Origin: Wenzhouxiangella sp042310355 | Lineage (GTDB): Bacteria > Pseudomonadota > Gammaproteobacteria > Xanthomonadales > Wenzhouxiangellaceae | Reading direction: 5' to 3' | Length of the DNA stretch: 64,000 nucleotides | Assembly: GCF_042310355.1 (NCBI RefSeq) | Contig: NZ_JBHJMR010000015.1 | Coordinates: 1 to 64,000, forward strand | Made by a program: the position numbers and the translations under genes | Notes under the pieces: generated by a model | Told to the model about the DNA's origin: nothing | Databases searched by the model: none | What the model saw: the letters and a program-made list of their open reading frames with translations, nothing else | Shown here: positions 61,054-64,000 of the stretch, one piece after another | How the letters are laid out: every line of letters starts with the position of its first letter | How positions within the stretch are numbered: position 1 is the stretch's first letter

Positions 61054-61278
61054 ATGGATCTTTCGGATCGGACGGATGACTACCTAATCAAAACCTACTG
61101 CCACCTCGTAAAAAATATGGTGCCCCAGAATGAGAGAAACATGCGGGATTTTCCGCCGGAGGAAATGTGGCATGGAGTGCGAGATGCCCTGATCAAATCT
61201 ATAACAAAGGTTTCAAAAGAACTTGCCAATAGAAACATAGAGTCGGAAAGCCTGGACTGCGAAACACTAAAACTTTGA
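61054..61278 (+). CDS. Cassette 9: small soluble protein
   Basis: A 74-residue predicted cytoplasmic, mostly helical protein (DDYLIKTYCHLVKNMVPQNE, MWHGVRDALIKSITKVSKEL). It has a strong AAGGAGGT ribosome site, so it is likely translated. No family is recognised. Its AT-rich codon use differs from the chromosome. Confidence 0.7.
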   Translation: MDLSDRTDDYLIKTYCHLVKNMVPQNERNMRDFPPEEMWHGVRDALIKSITKVSKELANRNIESESLDCETLKL

Positions 61279-61304
61279 TGTTTTTACATAGCGGAGAGCA
61301 ACAT

Positions 61305-61383
61305 AACAAGTCGCTCAAGTACGTTCCGGCCCTAACGGGCCTCCACCGGACGCGCCAGAGGCGCGCCGCTTAGCTCAGACGTT
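61305..61383 (+). repeat. attC: attC 9
   Basis: A 79-bp site with GGCCCTAACGGGCC and CGCGCCAGAGGCGCG in its stems. It is the most altered member of the common type, and the stem pairing is kept. Confidence 0.92.
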
Positions 61384-61393
61384 AGCTGTTGGA

Positions 61394-61717
61394 ATGAGTA
61401 TTTGTAGCTCTGCCCCAAAGAACGGCCAGAGCGGAGCAGTTGGTAGCTTACGCCGTGCCACGGGCGCCGTGCCAGTTCTCAGGCTCGGGCCTAGTAGCCG
61501 GCCTCAGCGTTGCCGCTTCCTGGCATGCAGTCCGGAGGGGTATGGCTTCGCCGCTCTTTCCCGGAAAGGCCGCAGTATCGCCCCGCTTTCTGCCAATCGA
61601 GTACTGGGGCGGGCTTTGATCAGCGGCGGGGGCGGTCTTGCCGAGAATGCCCCTTCCACAGCTAACAAGTCGCTCAAGTACGTTCCGGCCCTTCGGGCCT
61701 CCACCGGACGCGGCTAA
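61394..61717 (+). CDS. Cassette 10: family-A cassette protein
   Basis: A 107-residue copy of intermediate divergence (MSICSSAPKNGQSGAVGSLR; FLACSPEGYGFAALSRKG), with the usual attC-encoded tail. It is separated from the first group by four unrelated cassettes. Confidence 0.44.
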   Translation: MSICSSAPKNGQSGAVGSLRRATGAVPVLRLGPSSRPQRCRFLACSPEGYGFAALSRKGRSIAPLSANRVLGRALISGGGGLAENAPSTANKSLKYVPALRASTGRG

Positions 61718-61742
61718 AGCCGCGCCGCTTAGCTCAGACGTT
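61664..61742 (+). repeat. attC: attC 10
   Basis: A 79-bp common-type site, identical by eye to attC 1. Confidence 0.93.
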
Positions 61743-62163
61743 ATCGCACTTGTGCTTTTCAGTATCTGGCCTGTTGCCATCCGGGAAGGAGGAGTCACTC
61801 GGCGGTTCGTGCCACCAGAAGGCGCGCTGCAAGCTGGTCGGGTTCGCCTTTGCGGCTTTGGAAACTACGTGCCAGTTTCGGCTTTCCAGACCCCTGGGCA
61901 TAGAGGCTTCGATTGGAAACCTCGTTGCCAAACTGGCAGAATCCAGCCATGAGCAGAGGTGGCGCTTCAGCTTCCGGTGGTTCCAGCCGGCTGGCTCTTC
62001 GGTCAGGCGTTCCCAGGCCTTCGTTCTGGCCAGCGGCTTCGCTCCAGGCCGCACCCCTCGCCAAAGCTGGCGGGTGGTTTCGCTTCCAGCGGCTTCGGCC
62101 CGAAAACAAGCGGCAAGATCGAGCACTCTGGAATCCGTTAAATTTCAACATAGCTCGTGCCAT
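61743..62163 (+). other. Cassette 11: family-B cassette, coding status unclear
   Basis: This cassette is related along its length to cassette 12. Two forward frames are shared by both copies. One starts IALVLFSIWPVAIREGGV and ends in FDWKPRCQTGRIQP; the other, longer, begins CFSVSGLLPSGKEES. AAGGAGGAG occurs at 61785 but no start codon is well spaced from it. I cannot choose a frame, and a non-coding cassette is possible. Confidence 0.5.
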
Positions 62164-62249
62164 AACAAAGCCTTCAACCCGACGCCGGATAACGTGGTGG
62201 CCGGCAAAGCCGGGTTGGGCATGTGCCGGCGCGGGTTAAGGCAAACGTT
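62164..62249 (+). repeat. attC: attC 11, second type
   Basis: An 86-bp site: AACAAAGCCTTCAACCCGAC, then GCCGG...CCGGC stems, and GGGTTAAGGCAAACGTT. It is unlike the 79-bp type in sequence but has the same layout. It is shared only with attC 12. Confidence 0.9.
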
Positions 62250-62670
62250 ATAGCACTTGTGCTTTTCAGCATCTGGCCTGTTGCCATCCGGCGAGGAGGA
62301 GTTTCTCGCAATTTCGTGCCAGCGGCAAGCGCGCAGCAATCTGGTCGGGTTCGCCTATGCGGCATCAGAAACTACGTACAAGCTTCGGGCAGCCAGGCTG
62401 CTGGGCGTCGAGGCTTCGATTGGAAACCTGGTTGCCAAACTGTCAGAATCGAGCCATGAGCAGTGGTGGCGCTTCACGTTCCTGCGGTTTTATCTGGTTG
62501 GCCCTTCGGTCAGGTATTCCCAGTCCTTCGTTCTGGCCAGCGGCTTCGCTCCAGGCCGCACCCTTCGCCAAAGCTGGCGGGTCGTTTCGCTTCCGGCGGC
62601 TTTGGCCTGAAAACAAGCGGCAACATCGAGCACTCTGGAATCCGCAAAATTTCAACATAGCTCGTGCCAT
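62250..62670 (+). other. Cassette 12: family-B cassette, coding status unclear
   Basis: A second copy of the family-B cassette, equal in length to cassette 11 (507 bp from GTT to GTT). Frames conserved between the two include IALVLFSIWPVAIRRGGV and CFSASGLLPSGEEEF. Neither has a convincing start. Confidence 0.5.
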
Positions 62671-62756
62671 AACAAAGCCTTCAACCCGACGCCGGATAAA
62701 GTGGTGGCCGGCAAAGCCGGGTTGGGCATGTGCCGGCGCGGGTTAAGGCAAACGTT
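62671..62756 (+). repeat. attC: attC 12, second type
   Basis: An 86-bp site, differing from attC 11 at one position by eye (GGATAAAGTGG against GGATAACGTGG). Confidence 0.9.
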
Positions 62757-62767
62757 ATGTGTGACTC

Positions 62768-63136
62768 ATGATACTTATTGCTCTCGAAATCTTCGTTCTC
62801 TTATTAGTGTTGGTGGCGGTTTTTACATGGATTTCCCATGGCTGGATTGCCATTGTTTTCGGTCTTTTGCTGTCCTTCGCAATAGGATGGGGCTTGGTTT
62901 CCGCTCAACTGAGCAATGATCTTAGGTCGCTAGTCCGGGTGCCAGGCGCAAAGTCTTCTGTCGTCAACATCACCGCGGTTTACGAGAATCCTGCGCAACA
63001 CAAGGAATTTATCAAGCTCAATTGGCTGATAAGCACCAATATTCAGTGGGGTTGGCTAATATGGAGCCTATTTTTGGCACTTGCTTATTGTGCTGCGATT
63101 TTGCTTCGGAGATACCTGGAAGTTCCGCACACATAA
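62768..63136 (+). CDS. Cassette 13: small membrane protein
   Basis: A 122-residue protein with two N-terminal hydrophobic segments (MILIALEIFVLLLVLVAVFT, WIAIVFGLLLSFAIGWGLVS), a soluble stretch and a C-terminal segment (WLIWSLFLALAYCAAILL). It is low in GC. The ATG is 14 bp after the recombination G with no ribosome site. The family is unknown. Confidence 0.65.
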   Translation: MILIALEIFVLLLVLVAVFTWISHGWIAIVFGLLLSFAIGWGLVSAQLSNDLRSLVRVPGAKSSVVNITAVYENPAQHKEFIKLNWLISTNIQWGWLIWSLFLALAYCAAILLRRYLEVPHT

Positions 63137-63213
63137 CAAATCGCTCAAGTACGTTCCGGCCCTTCGGGCCTCCACCGGACGCGGCTAAAGCCGCGCCGCT
63201 TAGCTCAGACGTT
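63135..63213 (+). repeat. attC: attC 13
   Basis: A 79-bp common-type site starting AACAAATCGC. Confidence 0.93.
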
Positions 63214-63223
63214 AGCTGTTGGA

Positions 63224-63547
63224 ATGAGTATTCTTAGATCTGCATCGGTGAACGGCCAGAGCGGGGTAGTTGGTAGCTCCCGCTGTGCCACGGGCGCCGC
63301 GCCAGTCTTAAAGCTCGGGCGTAGTAGCCGGGAGCGGCGCTGCCGATTCCTGGCGCGCAGTCCGAAGGGCTATGCCTTTGTCGCTTTTACCCGGAATGGT
63401 CGCAGCGGCGTCCGGCTATCTCCCAGTCGAAAACTGGGGCGGGCTTCGATCAGCGGCTGGGGCGCTTTTGGGGAGAATGCCCCTTCCACAGCTAACAAAT
63501 CGCTCAAGTTCGTTCCGGCCCTTCGGGCCTCCACCGGACGCGGCTAA
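63224..63547 (+). CDS. Cassette 14: family-A cassette protein
   Basis: A 107-residue copy very close to cassette 1 (SRERRCRFLARSPKGYAFVA, TRNGRSGVRLSPSRKLGRAS), although more than 5 kb away. The attC-encoded tail reads KFVPALRASTGRG. Confidence 0.45.
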   Translation: MSILRSASVNGQSGVVGSSRCATGAAPVLKLGRSSRERRCRFLARSPKGYAFVAFTRNGRSGVRLSPSRKLGRASISGWGAFGENAPSTANKSLKFVPALRASTGRG

Positions 63548-63572
63548 CGCCGCGCCGCTTAGCTCAGACGTT
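63494..63572 (+). repeat. attC: attC 14
   Basis: A 79-bp site with AACAAATCGCTCAAGTTCG and the CTAACGCCG variant. Confidence 0.92.
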
Positions 63573-63582
63573 AGCTGTTGGA

Positions 63583-63855
63583 ATGAGTCTCTTAAGAATG
63601 GTAACGGAGAACGGCCAGACGGCGGCAGTTGGTAGCCGCCGCCGTGCCACGGGCGCGTTGGCAGCTTCCAGGGCCGGAGGCGCTAGCCGGTCTTGGCGCT
63701 GCCTCTTTCTGGCTCGCAGCCGGGTAGGTAGGGTGCCGTGGCGCTTTCGCCCGGAAATGCCGCAGCGGCGTCTTGCTCTCTGCCAGTCGAGCACTGAGGC
63801 GGGCTTCGTTCGCGCGCAGGGGCGCATTTGCCACAAATGCCCCTTCCACAGCTAA
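63583..63855 (+). pseudogene. Cassette 15: frameshifted family-A copy
   Basis: The copy starts normally (MSLLRMVTENGQTAAVGSRR; CLFLARS), but one extra base near 63720-63735 (CGGGTAGGTAGGG) shifts the frame. The predicted protein then ends after 90 residues with an unrelated sequence. The cassette is 360 bp, one more than its relatives. Either it is a dead copy or the family is not protein-coding. Confidence 0.5.
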
Positions 63856-63932
63856 CAAGTCGCTCAAGTACGTTCCGGCCCTTCGGGCCTCCACCGGACG
63901 CAGCTAAAGCTGCGCCGCTTAGCTCAGACGTT
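63854..63932 (+). repeat. attC: attC 15
   Basis: A 79-bp site with the CGCAGCTAAAGCTGCG inner stem, as in attC 5. Confidence 0.93.
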
Positions 63933-63942
63933 AGCTGTTGGA

Positions 63943-64000
63943 ATGAGTATTTGTAGATCTGCGTCGGAGAACGGCCAGAGCGGGGCAGTTGGTAGACCCC
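63943..64000 (+). CDS. Cassette 16: family-A cassette protein, cut by the window edge
   Basis: The first 19 codons (MSICRSASENGQSGAVG) match the family-A start. The array continues beyond the window. Confidence 0.42.
   Translation, partial: MSICRSASENGQSGAVGRP

Noticed and set aside
57854..64000. A CRISPR or tandem-repeat array in the last 6 kb
   Set aside because: The repeats are 79-86 bp, end in GTT, have paired inner stems, and lie next to an intact IntI; these are attC sites.

Overview
The window is GC-rich chromosomal DNA from a gammaproteobacterium. Its core is the replication-origin neighbourhood: dnaA, dnaN, recF and gyrB run one way, and rpmH, rnpA, yidC and mnmE run the other. Adjacent glyQ-glyS, an E. 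coli-type fused PntA and a Rep helicase fit the Xanthomonadales/Chromatiales side of the class. A Wenzhouxiangella-like organism is my guess, with no species-level evidence.

Layout. 0-8 kb: macrodomain protein, glnK-amtB under a near-perfect sigma-54 promoter, mutM, a dsbD/redoxin pair and a Cys/Met PLP enzyme. 8-14 kb: an S9 peptidase, then a zinc-related operon (zrgA, ABC ATPase, permease, DUF3299 protein) divergent from a MerC-like gene across a palindromic Zur box. 14-21.5 kb: an NSS transporter and a compact set encoding a beta-CASP nuclease, an AMP-phosphorylase-like enzyme and a PRPP synthetase. 21.6-36.3 kb: glyQS, gyrB-recF-dnaN-dnaA with a probable oriC in the dnaN/dnaA gap, then rpmH-rnpA-yidC-mnmE. 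36-49 kb: mostly housekeeping and signalling genes. 49-51.6 kb: an arsR-arsC-acr3 arsenic operon ending in a small CC-motif protein. 51.7-56.5 kb: hemL and pntA-pntB, the last two split by a 269-bp inverted-repeat element. 56.6-64 kb: a chromosomal integron with an IntI integrase, an attI region, fifteen attC sites and sixteen cassettes, the last cut by the window edge.

Two layers of non-coding structure stand out. Intergenic gaps carry several families of short repeats, usually as two inverted arms; one family forms a six-unit array between yidC and mnmE. The integron array holds eight copies of one cassette family with nearly constant length (359-360 bp), a pair of cassettes with a second attC type, and single cassettes for small secreted or membrane proteins, including a TonB-C-like and a TIMP/NTR-like protein.

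The element between pntA and pntB is the best candidate for something undescribed. It has 34-bp terminal inverted repeats and TA ends. Removing it restores a TAA stop and a short pntA-pntB spacing, and its interior contains two hairpins whose loops are complementary to each other.
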